The notes beneath the pieces were generated by a model. That model did no database searches. It worked only from the letters and a program-made list of their open reading frames with translations, and was not told the DNA's origin. From assembly GCA_049969475.1 (NCBI GenBank), contig JBMFOU010000015.1:1-64000 (forward strand): 64,000 nucleotides of DNA, read 5' to 3'. Positions 17,503-27,213 of the stretch are shown one piece after another. Position numbers and translations under genes: made by a program. Position 1 is the first letter of the stretch. Each line of letters starts with the position of its first letter. This stretch comes from UBA2030 sp049969475. Its GTDB lineage: Bacteria > Bacteroidota > Bacteroidia > Bacteroidales > TTA-H9.

Positions 17503-19669
17503 TTAAGGAATAATAAACTTGACTCTGGTAATCTGCTTACCCGAAAGCTCCAGCACCTAAAGCCCCGGTGCCAGTCCTTTAAGATTCAAGCGAACCGTAT
17601 TTTCCTTTTTCAGGGTTTGGGTAAGAAGGTTTCGCCCGCTCATATCGTAAATCCTTGCCTCACGATAGACGGATGCATCGGGTAAGAAGATTCTCAACCC
17701 ATGGTTCTCCACAATGGCTGAGACAGCCGAACCTGGTTTATCATGAATAGGCTCGCCCAAAGGATAGTCCATAGCCAGCGACATCAGGCGACCAAAATCT
17801 CCAACGGCTACTCCGTTCATCCCATGAAACGCCGCCAATCTTTTCAGGTTCCAGAAAGGACCATAAGATAACCAGGTATTTCCGCCATCCTGGGTAGAAA
17901 AAATCGTAGTTATGGGAGGCCCAATGGGATTATGGGCAGGTGCACACAGAATGTAGCCCTGCTGCCCTGTGCTGAAGGCTATATCGTAAACCCTGTAAGT
18001 GGTATCATTGAAAATTTCGAACACCTGGCCGGTGGACCACTGAAGATGATAAACTACCGATGCCGACCCACCGAGGACAAAGCCTTCATATTCATTTACC
18101 ATCCTGAGCATCTTCAACATGGTAGTGGGAAAAAACCTTCGTCTGCCAGGTAAGGCCTCCGCCAGCACTCATACTCACAGCCCCCTGTCCATTTTGGTCG
18201 CCAAATGCATACACCGTATTTTCATTCAGGAAATAAAACCCCAGCGGATTAATACCCACTGGATAATTTACCGCTGTAAAAGTACTTCCATAGTCAACGG
18301 AGCGATAGAGGGTGGTAGAATTGTAGAGCTAAGCGACTCCCCCGGGAAACAATTTCAACCCCTCAATTTGCCCCAGGGAATGGGGAAGAAGCGTCCAGTG
18401 AAAGCCTCCGTCGGTGGTGCGATAGAGTTCGGAGTTTCCGCAGCCTGAAGCAAACTAACCGGTGTATTCATTGCAAAATGAAAGGTCAAGGGGGGCATCT
18501 GGTACCGAAAAAAGGCTGTCCCAGCTTTGCCCCCCGTTTTCGCTACGATAAACAACAGTAGTGGAACCAAGTTCAGTATCCTTAAATCCCAGGGCAAAGC
18601 CCACCTGCCCGGCAAACTGAACAAAAGCCACATCGTAAACGAAGGTACCCGGCTGTAGAACCAGAAGATCACTGCCCGGCGATGCGCTGAACAACTGGTA
18701 AAATTCTTCATTTTCATAAGCCCAGGCCTGACCCGAAGGGGCCACATCGAAAGCCTGCACCGAGATTCCATCTTCGATTTTTTTCCACTGCCAGGTACGG
18801 CCAGTGTCGGGAGAAAAATATACATATACCGGGGGGTATAAGTCTAAGTCTCTGCCATAAAGCGTTACCTATGTGGGATTTTTCTTTATCTTGATACGCT
18901 CAGGCTCAGAACCTTCAGAAAGATAAGAAGAATTCCAGGTAACTCCCCCATCATACGAAATGTTATAAAATAAAGGATCTCCCTTCTTCGACGAGTAGCC
19001 GGTAACCATGTAGCAACCGGGGGCCATTACGGCACATTGGCAACCCCCATCGAATAAAAAAGTATGATTGACTTTCTGAAGGGTTTTACCTCCATTCTGG
19101 GTAGTATAGAGCACCCCCAAGTCTGTAACGACCAAACCCTTCATCAGGGTTTCGAAGGAAATGTCGATGTAGATCGCTCGCATCCAGGGATAAGGCGACC
19201 AGGTGAGCGTGTCTATCACCCAGCTCTGGCCTGCATTGGCACTTTTGCCGATTGCATAGCCCTTTTCAGCGTTAGGGCCAATAAAACGATACCAACTGCT
19301 GAGGCGCTACCAGTTGAATTTTCAAATAGTGCATGTCAGTAAGCTGTCCTCGTATACTCCAGGTATTGCCATAATCCTGAGAATACAGGAGATACGAATT
19401 GCAGGCCACCACCGCTTCACCAGATGGGCTAAAATCGATCATAAAGCAGTTTTCTGAGCCGGTATCCCATACCTTAACCCAGGCAGAGCCTCCATCGGTA
19501 GTTCGGTATATTCCATCGTAGCTGACCGTAGCCAGCCCTGTGTTGTCGTCCAAAAATGTAATGTCGGTAACCGGATTTCCCCAGGGATGAGGCATTATCC
19601 ATTGCTGGGCCGACAACCTTACCATGCTCTAAAGCAGATAAGCTACTCCAAGAATTACTGTTTTTTCAT
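17503..19669 (-). pseudogene. Decayed T9SS-secreted Ycf48/BNR-repeat protein
   Basis: A minus-strand reading of about 720 codons can be rebuilt from a start at 19667-19669 to a TAA at 17503-17505. It begins as a signal peptide (MKK..VILGVAYLL), has many Ycf48/BNR-like repeats (YRTTDGGSAWVKVWD, LYSQDYGNTW, LYRTTDGGFHW), and ends in a T9SS tail (EARIYDMSGRNLL ... VLELSGKQITRVKFIIP). It is broken in at least eight places. In-frame TAG codons lie at 19629-19631, 18869-18871, 18455-18457, 18329-18331 and 17557-17559. Single-base shifts lie at the T6 tract 19661-19666, near 19280-19285 and at the A6 tract 18130-18135. The last TAG replaces the normally conserved Tyr of the T9SS tail. The gene is probably dead; a localised assembly error cannot be excluded. 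Confidence 0.82.
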
Positions 19670-19680
19670 GGCTTTCAAAG

Positions 19681-21167
19681 TTAATTGTGTTTGATTAATA
19701 TAGGTGCGGGTTTAGGAGTAAATTCCACATTGATTTCGTCGGTTCCTGAACAGTTGTGTATATCGCTTACCCATACCTGATAGGTACCTGCTTTGGTAAC
19801 TTCCAGGGTCTGGGTAGGATCGCCCGTATTCCACATATAGCTGGCATAGCCTGGCCCTGCATCGAGTATTACAGGTCTTCCCTCGCATGCATGGATATCA
19901 TCGCCCAGATCAGGTTGGGGTAATGGATAAAAAAATACCTGCGCCTGACCGGAAACCTGGCCTCCACAAAATGCATTATACACGGTATCGAGCATATACA
20001 GGCCTGGCTGGTGTGCCTGAATAATTACCGGAAAAGGACCGCTGGTAGTGTCAGCCGGTTGCGGTATTCCATTGATAGAGTAAACAAATACGTAAGGTGT
20101 ATCCGCATTCACCGGAAAATGGACATAGACGGAACATAGTTTCCGGGTTCATCGCATGCAGATCCTCCCCCGCTCATGATGGCCTGAGGGCATAATACCG
20201 GTGCCTGAATGGCCACCTCATACTCACATCCTACACTATCCCAGAACGATGCATGAATATTATGCTGCTGATTATCACAAGGTAATCCCAATAGACTATA
20301 ATCCATTGGCGATTCAAAAGGGGCCTGAATAATGCTCGTCTGGTTTGTTACATTGTCCCATATTACCAATTGGCCCGTAGGCGGGGGATTGGTGAAATAA
20401 AGCTGACCTGTAACCCCAAAAGTATTACTCTGAGGATTGCATGCGCCTACCGAAGCAGTCATCTCTAGAATCGTGCAGTTATACACCATTCCACAATCCA
20501 ACACTGCAGCTCCGGGCTGCCCCCGATTTACCTGTTCGATATGAAATTCAAAAGGAAGAGGATTAGCAGAATTGCCCTGATAACCTCCTCCAACAGAGAG
20601 AATCATATAGTATTTTCCAGGTATAAGGTTGCTTATTTGCAGAAAAGGGGGAACAGTAGTCCCATAATAAAAAACATTACAGCCTACAACATGCAAGCTA
20701 TCCAGGCTATCCAAACATGCAGAAGTCGGATACGAGTAAGGGCCAAATACTGTAAATAAACTGAGATAATAGTTTATACCATAAACTAGTGTAATAATAT
20801 ACCCTCTCAATTCGAGAATCCCCGCCTCAGTGGGTTTAAAAAACACCAAATGGGATTGGCAACATTGTTCATTAAGATTCCCGGGTCAGCATGACAATTG
20901 TAGATACAACAGGTTTCGTAAAAAGGAACCGTGCCAGAATTCCAGTAACACTCTATAATGGGGCCATAAAGTACCCCTCCGGTATAATAAACTTCATGCT
21001 TCCCACAAAAAGGCCTGGCCTGATGGCAGGAATCGAAAGGCATGGTATCACCATCCCTCAGGGGCAAACCCAATGAAGGGCCCGCAAGACGTCCTCCCAC
21101 CGGCCAGACCAGAAAAAAAAAGTATCGCATAAAGTATTAAGAGAAGACTATTTCTTCTTAACTTCAT
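19681..21167 (-). pseudogene. Decayed secreted Ig-like repeat protein
   Basis: About 495 codons can be joined from an ATG at 21165-21167 to a TAA at 19681-19683. It starts with a signal peptide (MKLRRNSLLLILYAILFF), is rich in Cys and aromatic residues, and contains PKD/Ig-like stretches common in Bacteroidota surface proteins (PYVFVYSINGIPQPADTTSGPF, LDAGPGYASYMWNTGDPTQT). Three single-base shifts break it: the A9 tract at 21113-21121, the A6 tract at 20838-20843, and near 20131-20142. No internal stop codons were needed besides those caused by the shifts. No T9SS tail is visible. It ends 11 bases before the start of the second decayed gene, so the two were probably one operon lost together. 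Confidence 0.8.
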
Positions 21168-21477
21168 TATGGGATTAATAATTGCCATTTACCCTGAAAA
21201 ACTAAAATCCTCGGTTTTTATAGATTGATTCCAAATAACACACATAAAACACTACCTGTCAATGCATTGTGTGTGTATAGAGTGCTGTTCAGATTTTTCA
21301 GCCGATTGCAGGGAGTTTCTTAAAACAACCTGAGCTAATGAATTGTAAATGTGCTTTTTCATACCTTTTGTTTTTAAGATTAATACTTGGTTGATGAAGG
21401 ATGAAACAGGAGGACAATATATAAAATTTGACATTTAAAGTCAAAATGTATCCCCAAAATTTCTTAAAATTTGCAGG
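21168..21477. other. Intergenic region between the decayed genes and the membrane protein
   Basis: About 310 AT-rich bases separating divergent units. It should hold promoters for both directions. TAAAATTTG occurs twice (near 21422 and 21466) on the plus strand, each one base longer than the TAnnTTTG consensus. No gene or RNA was recognised. Confidence 0.4.
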
Positions 21478-23529
21478 ATGCCGGGCAGGAAAGTTGACAT
21501 GGGCGGTAGAATGGCGCTGTGGATGGGTTTCAGCAGCCTCTTTATTCAGGCGCTGTGGATACGTATGGCTTTCACCTTATTTGAGGGAAACGAATTGCTT
21601 ACCGGCCTTTTTCTGGCGCTGTGGATGCTGTTGGTAGCCGCCGGAGCCCGGGTGAGACCGGGGCACCCCACCTGCCTAAAACTGCTCTTGCTTAGCGCAG
21701 TGCTAAGCCTTATGCCAGTAGTGGCCGAAGAAATAGTTCCTGCATGGTGGCAACATTTTTTTTTACCCGGTAGCATGCCTTCACTCTGGCAGGCAGCCCT
21801 GTTTATGGCAGCCTGGCTCAGTCCTTTCTGCCTGCTTATGGGAATTGGTTTCCGCTGGCTTACTCTTCAAGAAGTCCCAGCGAAAATATATGCCTTCGAA
21901 GCCTGGGGCGGGCTTGTAGGAGGCAGCCTTGCCCTGCTCATACCTCTGTTGCAGCCCTCCGCCGCCTGGATGCCCTGGCTGCCGGCAGCCCTCTGGCCCC
22001 TGCTGCTCCCGGGCAACTGGCATTCCCGCCCCCTACGCTTGACATACGCCTTGGTCTGGATAGCTTTAACTACGCTCCTGTTTCTCCTGGTCATTCCTGA
22101 AAAACCCAATACTTTCGAGACGCCTCACGGGCAACTCAGGGAGGTAGTTTACGCAGAAGATACCACCTACCGGCTCGAGGGGCACCTGCTACCTTCCATA
22201 AATTACCACCCCGAAGAGGCAGCCCCGCTACATTTTGCCCTTATGCAGGCACCGGTAGCTCCCGCCATTGTACTTATCGGTCCCTTAAACCTCTCGCTGT
22301 TGCACGATGCCCTGAAATATCAACCCTCACGTCTGGTCTGGTTAGATACAGCCCCTTATGCCACCAGGCTTATCCTCAGCCGAACGCGGAAAAAAATTCC
22401 CCCGAAAATTGAAACATATCCTTACAGTCATCCCCGGCTGGAGCATCTGGACTTCCGACCCGATGCCATTGTGGTCATGAATCCTGAACCCTCCAGCCTG
22501 GCTGCTGCCTGGTGGCTGACGTCGGAGTTTGCGGCAAGGGCCCAAAAGATTCTTCACCCCGGAGGACTGTTAAGCCTTAACCTGCCGCAAGTGGCCAATT
22601 ATTTTGCAGGAAAACTCTTATCCGTTCCGGCCAGTGCCAGAGAGGGGCTCAGCCAGCATTTCCACTACACCCGCCTTATAACCGCAGTAGGTACTCAAAT
22701 CCTGGCATCTGATGCCCCATTGGACTTTTCTCTGGAAAAAGGATTGGAAAAAACGGCTAACTTCAGCGACTATGTCAACCCCTGGTTTTTCAGGGCTGAT
22801 GAAATCGAACGGAGGTCACTGGCCCTGAGTATGGCCTTGCCTTCTCCTACTCCACCCTCAACCATCAACCAACCCCTGGTTGTGAGCTACTACACGGGTT
22901 ACTGGTTCCTCCTCAATCAATCCCAGCCTGTACTCATCCTGGCTTTCTTAGGCCTCTTGTTGTGGCTGATACTTCGACGCAGCCCGCACACCGGTTTTGT
23001 CATGTTCGGTGTAAGTCTGACAAGTAGTGCTTTGCAATTGCTCATGATTTTCCTATTTCAGATGCACACAGGAAAACTTTATCTTACTGCAGGACTTTTC
23101 TTTGCCCTTTTCATGGGAGGCCTGGCCGCCGGTGCTCAGCGAAAACCCCCTTTTTCATTCAGGCCTTCGCAGGTGCTGTGGGTTTTGCTGGTATTATCGG
23201 GTTTGTCGCTAAGCCCCTGGCTGTTTAGCTATTTTATCTTTGGTAGTAGTAGTAATATCGTAGCAGGCTTATGGACAGCCTTTAGCATTGGCGTCGGAGC
23301 CTGGATGACAGGCCAATTGTATAGTATTTATGCTGGAGCCTATCCCCAAAGGGCCGGCTCCCTTTATGCAGCCGACCTGGCCGGAGGAGCCACCGGAAGC
23401 CTTTTTGTAGCCCTGGTGGGGGTACCTTTGGCAGGCATCTTCAATACCACCCTGGTGTTGATGCTCATCCTTCTGGTTATGCTACTTTTCCTGCCATTGC
23501 GGGGGGCACCCCACAAAATTCCGGAGTAA
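21478..23529 (+). CDS. Polytopic membrane protein with spermidine-synthase-like central domain
   Basis: 683 residues. Several hydrophobic helices fill the N-terminal 210 residues, a soluble section spans roughly 215-455, and more helices follow to the end. The middle reads like a Rossmann SAM-binding or spermidine synthase fold (APAIVLIGPLNLSLLHDAL, PSRLVWLDTAPYATRLIL, HPGGLLSLNL) but lacks a clean GxGxG loop, so catalytic activity is doubtful. This layout resembles the fused membrane/spermidine synthase proteins found in many bacteria. Starts at 21478, 21499 or 21511 are possible; the first is given. It ends 18 bases before a radical SAM gene, so the two are probably co-transcribed. Function is unknown. 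Confidence 0.7.
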   Translation: MPGRKVDMGGRMALWMGFSSLFIQALWIRMAFTLFEGNELLTGLFLALWMLLVAAGARVRPGHPTCLKLLLLSAVLSLMPVVAEEIVPAWWQHFFLPGSMPSLWQAALFMAAWLSPFCLLMGIGFRWLTLQEVPAKIYAFEAWGGLVGGSLALLIPLLQPSAAWMPWLPAALWPLLLPGNWHSRPLRLTYALVWIALTTLLFLLVIPEKPNTFETPHGQLREVVYAEDTTYRLEGHLLPSINYHPEEAAPLHFALMQAPVAPAIVLIGPLNLSLLHDALKYQPSRLVWLDTAPYATRLILSRTRKKIPPKIETYPYSHPRLEHLDFRPDAIVVMNPEPSSLAAAWWLTSEFAARAQKILHPGGLLSLNLPQVANYFAGKLLSVPASAREGLSQHFHYTRLITAVGTQILASDAPLDFSLEKGLEKTANFSDYVNPWFFRADEIERRSLALSMALPSPTPPSTINQPLVVSYYTGYWFLLNQSQPVLILAFLGLLLWLILRRSPHTGFVMFGVSLTSSALQLLMIFLFQMHTGKLYLTAGLFFALFMGGLAAGAQRKPPFSFRPSQVLWVLLVLSGLSLSPWLFSYFIFGSSSNIVAGLWTAFSIGVGAWMTGQLYSIYAGAYPQRAGSLYAADLAGGATGSLFVALVGVPLAGIFNTTLVLMLILLVMLLFLPLRGAPHKIPE

Positions 23530-23547
23530 TTTTGTAAAAAAAATGCC

Positions 23548-24666
23548 ATGGGTGAAAATAGGTGGACAAGAAGGAACTTCATTGTAAAAGGTTCGTGTGC
23601 CCTGGGTGCCGTTGCTGTAGGCAGAAGCCTGAGCCTGATAGCTTCGCCAGGGGGCGAGGAGCTGAAAGAAGCCCTGTTTTATATTCCCACGCCCCGAGGG
23701 GTCAAATGCAGGCTTTGTCCCCATCAATGCAACATCGCCGAAGGCAAGACCGGAGATTGCCGGGTAAGATACAACCGGGGAGGCAAACTTTACACCCTGG
23801 CCTGGAACAACCCCTGCGCCGTTCATGTAGACCCTATTGAGAAAAAACCTCTGCTACATTTTCTCCCCGGAACCACCTCCTACTCGCTGGCCATCGCCGG
23901 ATGCAATTTCACCTGCCTCAACTGCCAGAACTGGGAAATATCGCAAACCAGTCCTGACAAGACCCAAAATTTCAGTCTTACACCCGAAGAAGTGGTAAGG
24001 CAGGCGCAAAAAGAAGGATGCCGCTCCATTGCCTACACCTACAGCGAACCCGTAACTTTTTTTGAGTATACCCTCGAATGCTCGCGCCAGGCCCGCAAAG
24101 CAGGCATTAAAAATGTAGTGGTCTCCAACGGATATATCAACCCGGCACCGCTGGATGAATGGTGTAAGGTGATGGATGCGGCCAATATCGACCTGAAATC
24201 TTTCAGCGACGATATCTATTCCATGCTCAACAATGGCAGCCTCGATCCCGTACTCAATACCCTGAAGAAGCTCCGGGAAAAGGGTGTATGGCTCGAAATT
24301 ACCAACCTGGTTATTCCCGAATGGACCGACGACCTGAACATGATTCGAAGCATGTGTCAATGGTTGGCTCAGAATGGTTTCAAGGAAGTTCCCCTGCATT
24401 TCTCACGCTTTTATCCCCAATATAAACTCAGCCGCCTTCAACCCACCCCTGAAAATATATTGGTAAAGGCCCGTGAAATTGCTATTGCTCAAGGGCTTAA
24501 ATATGTGTATATTGGCAATGTGCCTGGAAAAAATTACGGAAACACTTACTGTCCCCATTGCCAGAGTCTGGTAATTGAACGGGTAGGCTATTCCATCAAA
24601 CAATCGAAAGTAAAAAACGGCAAATGCCAGGTGTGTGGCGGAGAAATAGCCGGGGTATGGCTGTAG
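23548..24666 (+). CDS. AmmeMemoRadiSam-type radical SAM enzyme with Tat-like leader
   Basis: 372 residues. The radical SAM triad is C119, C123, C126 (CNFTCLNC). An N-terminal cysteine set (C54, C57, C61, C71 in VKCRLCPHQCNIAEGKTGDC) and a C-terminal zinc-ribbon-like set (YCPHCQS...GKCQVCGGE) are also visible. This matches the radical SAM member of the AmmeMemoRadiSam system, whose reaction is not established. Residues 8-31 look like a Tat leader (RRNFIVKG then a hydrophobic stretch), which is odd for a SAM-dependent enzyme. The usual partners AMMECR1 and Memo are not in this window. The gene before it is a membrane spermidine-synthase-like protein. Confidence 0.85.
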   Translation: MGENRWTRRNFIVKGSCALGAVAVGRSLSLIASPGGEELKEALFYIPTPRGVKCRLCPHQCNIAEGKTGDCRVRYNRGGKLYTLAWNNPCAVHVDPIEKKPLLHFLPGTTSYSLAIAGCNFTCLNCQNWEISQTSPDKTQNFSLTPEEVVRQAQKEGCRSIAYTYSEPVTFFEYTLECSRQARKAGIKNVVVSNGYINPAPLDEWCKVMDAANIDLKSFSDDIYSMLNNGSLDPVLNTLKKLREKGVWLEITNLVIPEWTDDLNMIRSMCQWLAQNGFKEVPLHFSRFYPQYKLSRLQPTPENILVKAREIAIAQGLKYVYIGNVPGKNYGNTYCPHCQSLVIERVGYSIKQSKVKNGKCQVCGGEIAGVWL

Positions 24667-24880
24667 AAACCGTTAGAATACTATAATTGAACTTACACAT
24701 AGATAAACCACTGGGCTTCAGGAACATTACACAATATAGTCAAGCATGCAAAAAATTTTTGTAAAAAATCAGCAAAGAATGGAAGTATTCGTTCATTCGT
24801 TGCACCTCATTTTATTGAAGCCGATAATTTGGCGTCCTTGCTATAAATCTGCATTTTTGCATAAAAATTTATTGTAAAAA

Positions 24881-25591
24881 ATGGGAATACATCTTGATGC
24901 TAAACCCGGCGACATTGCCGAAACCGTTCTTTTACCCGGCGATCCCTTGCGGGCGAAATTTTTGGCCGAAAATTATTTTGAAAATCCTGTATGCCACAAC
25001 CATATAAGAGGCATGCTAGGATACACAGGCTACTACAAAGGCAAAAAAGTATCGGTACAAGGAACAGGCATGGGCGTACCCTCTCTGAGCATATATGTTA
25101 CCGAACTGATAACTACGTATGGTTGTAAAAACCTTATTCGTATAGGCACCTGCGGTGCCATACAACCCAACCTTCGGCTGGGCGATACCTTGATGGCCAT
25201 GACGGCCAGCACCGACTCGGCCATCAACCGGCTTACCTTTGGCAACCGCGACTATGCCCCCCATGCCGATTTCCAGCTCCTGAAAAAAGCTTTCGAAATA
25301 GCCGAATCCCGGGGCCTTCAAGTTAAGGTGGGTAGTGTATTTACCACCGATTTATTTTTCGTAGACGACCTCGAAAAAGAATATGAAATCTGGCGGAGGC
25401 ATGGCGTTTTGGCAGTAGAAATGGAAACCACGGCACTCTATACGCTGGCTGCGCGTTATCAATGCAAAGCCCTTTCGTTGCTCACGGTAAGCGACCAACT
25501 GGTTACCGGAGAACGAAGCAGCGCCGAAGAGCGGCTCACGGCCTTTCGCCACATGATGGAAATAGCCCTGGATAGTGTTGCGGCGCTCTGA
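24881..25591 (+). CDS. deoD: Purine nucleoside phosphorylase, DeoD type
   Basis: 236 residues, the normal hexameric PNP length. Motifs: LLPGDPLRAKFLAENYF, GTGMGVPSLSIYVTELI (phosphate site), VLAVEMETTALYTLA (ribose and base site) and LTVSDQLVTGE with the catalytic Asp. It cleaves purine (deoxy)nucleosides with phosphate in the cytosol for salvage. CATTTTTG at 24852-24859 is a one-mismatch -7 element 22 bases before the ATG. It is followed by ruvX, which has its own promoter. An adenosine deaminase gene 32 kb away would serve the same salvage route. Confidence 0.93.
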   Translation: MGIHLDAKPGDIAETVLLPGDPLRAKFLAENYFENPVCHNHIRGMLGYTGYYKGKKVSVQGTGMGVPSLSIYVTELITTYGCKNLIRIGTCGAIQPNLRLGDTLMAMTASTDSAINRLTFGNRDYAPHADFQLLKKAFEIAESRGLQVKVGSVFTTDLFFVDDLEKEYEIWRRHGVLAVEMETTALYTLAARYQCKALSLLTVSDQLVTGERSSAEERLTAFRHMMEIALDSVAAL

Positions 25592-25623
25592 TTACCAAAT
25601 CCCATCCCTAATACGGATTTTGG

Positions 25624-25631
25624 TAATTTTG
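25624..25631 (+). promoter_or_regulatory. -7 promoter element for ruvX
   Basis: TAATTTTG, a perfect TAnnTTTG match, 13 bases before the ATG at 25644. It argues against the longer GTG start at 25575 inside deoD. Confidence 0.65.
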
Positions 25632-25643
25632 CAAAAAAAACGT

Positions 25644-26087
25644 ATGGGCAGAATCATGGCCATAGACTATGGTCAAAAACGCGTAGGAATTGCAGTTACC
25701 GACGAACTGCAACTCATTCCCAATGCCCTTACCACCTTGCATGTTTCGGAGGTGATGCCATTTCTGAAAGATTATCTTCAAAGAGAAAAAGTTGATATTG
25801 TGGTGGTGGGCGAACCCCGAAACATGGACAATACCCCCTCAGATGCGGAGCGCTTCATTGCCCCCTTCATCAAACATCTGCAAAAAACCTTTCCTACCCT
25901 ACGCATCGAGCGCTTCGATGAGAGGTTCACCTCGCGAATGGCGTTTCAAACCATGATAGACGCCGGGTTGAGCAAAAAAGCACGCCAGGACAAAGCCATG
26001 GTGGACCGCATCAGTGCTGTGCTTATTCTGCAATCGTATCTCGATGCCCGCAGCATTGCTCAAAACAGAAACCATCCCAACTTATGA
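25644..26087 (+). CDS. ruvX: Putative pre-16S rRNA nuclease RuvX (YqgF family)
   Basis: 147 residues from the ATG at 25644. RNase H-like fold with MAIDYGQKRVGIAVTDE (first acidic site), VDIVVVGEPRNMDNTPS, ERFDERFTSR and KAMVDRISAVLILQSYLD. YqgF is thought to finish 16S rRNA 5'-end processing and has Holliday-junction-resolvase ancestry. The length fits the family; a longer GTG start at 25575 would add an unlikely leader that overlaps deoD. It overlaps def by four bases (ATGA), so the pair is translationally coupled. Confidence 0.88.
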   Translation: MGRIMAIDYGQKRVGIAVTDELQLIPNALTTLHVSEVMPFLKDYLQREKVDIVVVGEPRNMDNTPSDAERFIAPFIKHLQKTFPTLRIERFDERFTSRMAFQTMIDAGLSKKARQDKAMVDRISAVLILQSYLDARSIAQNRNHPNL

Positions 26088-26656
26088 TTTTTCCTATCGT
26101 TGCTTACGGACACCCCATTTTACGCAAAAAAGCCGAGCCCATCGCTCCCGATTACCCTGGCTTACAGGATTTTTTAAAAGACCTGTGGGAAACCATGTAT
26201 GCCACCGATGGCATTGGACTGGCTGCGCCCCAGGTAAATAGAAGCATCCGGATATTTGTGGTGGATACCAGCGTTTTATCAGAAAAATACCCGGAAGCCC
26301 AAGGTTTCAAAAAAGCTTTTATCAATCCTCAGATGCTTGAGGAGTTGGGAAGCGAATGGGCATACAGCGAAGGTTGCCTGAGTATTCCCGACATACATGA
26401 AGACGTTTATCGCAAACCACGCATTCGCCTGCGTTACCAGGATGAAAATTTTACGGAACATGAAGAATGGTTCGAAGGAATCGTGGCCCGGGTTATTCAG
26501 CACGAATACGACCATCTCGAAGGAATTCTATTTACCGACCACCTCAGCCCTTTACGCAAAACCATGCTGGCCGGAAAACTTAATAATATTGCACGGGGGA
26601 GAATTAATCCTCCTTACCGGATGATCTTCGCTCCTACCCGCAAGTCTAAAGGATGA
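26084..26656 (+). CDS. def: Peptide deformylase
   Basis: 190 residues. All three family motifs are intact: GIGLAAPQ (43-50), EGCLSIP (96-102, metal ligand C98) and HEYDH (140-144, metal ligands H140 and H144 with catalytic E141). It removes the N-formyl group from nascent proteins in the cytosol. An insertion around residues 63-75 (SVLSEKYPEAQG) is common in Bacteroidota forms. The start overlaps the ruvX stop by four bases. Confidence 0.95.
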   Translation: MIFPIVAYGHPILRKKAEPIAPDYPGLQDFLKDLWETMYATDGIGLAAPQVNRSIRIFVVDTSVLSEKYPEAQGFKKAFINPQMLEELGSEWAYSEGCLSIPDIHEDVYRKPRIRLRYQDENFTEHEEWFEGIVARVIQHEYDHLEGILFTDHLSPLRKTMLAGKLNNIARGRINPPYRMIFAPTRKSKG

Positions 26657-26682
26657 TCCATTTAAACTAAATCATACGAGTT

Positions 26683-27213
26683 ATGAAAACCCAAACCCTA
26701 TCAATCTTTTTTGTGATTTCCTTACTGGTGGCCTGTGCTCCTTCGCCCAAAAAAATGCAGGAAGAAATCAAGCAAAAAGAGGCCGTGTTATTCAACGAGA
26801 ACGGAATACTAAACCCCGACAAAGGGAACGAGATGATTGCACTCTACGCTGACTATTTCAAAAAGTTTCCCAAGGATACCCTTTCTGCCAAGTACTTATT
26901 CGATGCGGCCGGGCTCAAAATCACACTAAAAGACTATTACGGAGCTATCAGCCTCTACGATACAATCATGGCCCGCTATCCTCGCACCCAGGTCGCACCC
27001 CAGGCTCTTTTCATGAAGGCATTCACCTATGACAACTATCTACAGCGCATTAACGAAGCCCGCGAAAATTACCAGCGTTTCATCGACAGCTATCCCAATC
27101 ACTCACTCACGAATGATGCTAAAAAATCCATGGAATTTTTGGGTAAAAGCAATGAGGAGATTCTGAAAATGCTGGAGGAAGCCGCCCAGACCACCCAACC
27201 CAAAGGCAATTAA
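26683..27213 (+). CDS. TPR-like lipoprotein
   Basis: 176 residues. The N-terminus is a lipoprotein signal (SIFFVISLLVAC, lipidated C18). The rest is helical with TPR-like repeats resembling the YbgF/BamD type (YLFDAAGLKITLKDYYGAISLYD, ALFMKAFTYDNYLQRINEARENYQ). It is probably anchored in an envelope membrane and may act as an assembly or scaffold factor. It follows def by 26 bases and may share its transcript. No specific function is assignable. Confidence 0.75.
   Translation: MKTQTLSIFFVISLLVACAPSPKKMQEEIKQKEAVLFNENGILNPDKGNEMIALYADYFKKFPKDTLSAKYLFDAAGLKITLKDYYGAISLYDTIMARYPRTQVAPQALFMKAFTYDNYLQRINEARENYQRFIDSYPNHSLTNDAKKSMEFLGKSNEEILKMLEEAAQTTQPKGN

Noticed and set aside
17557..19631. Amber recoding (TAG read as an amino acid)
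   Set aside because: The same gene has several frameshifts, other genes use TAG as a normal stop, and the presumed lost residues differ. Kept only as a low-interest alternative.
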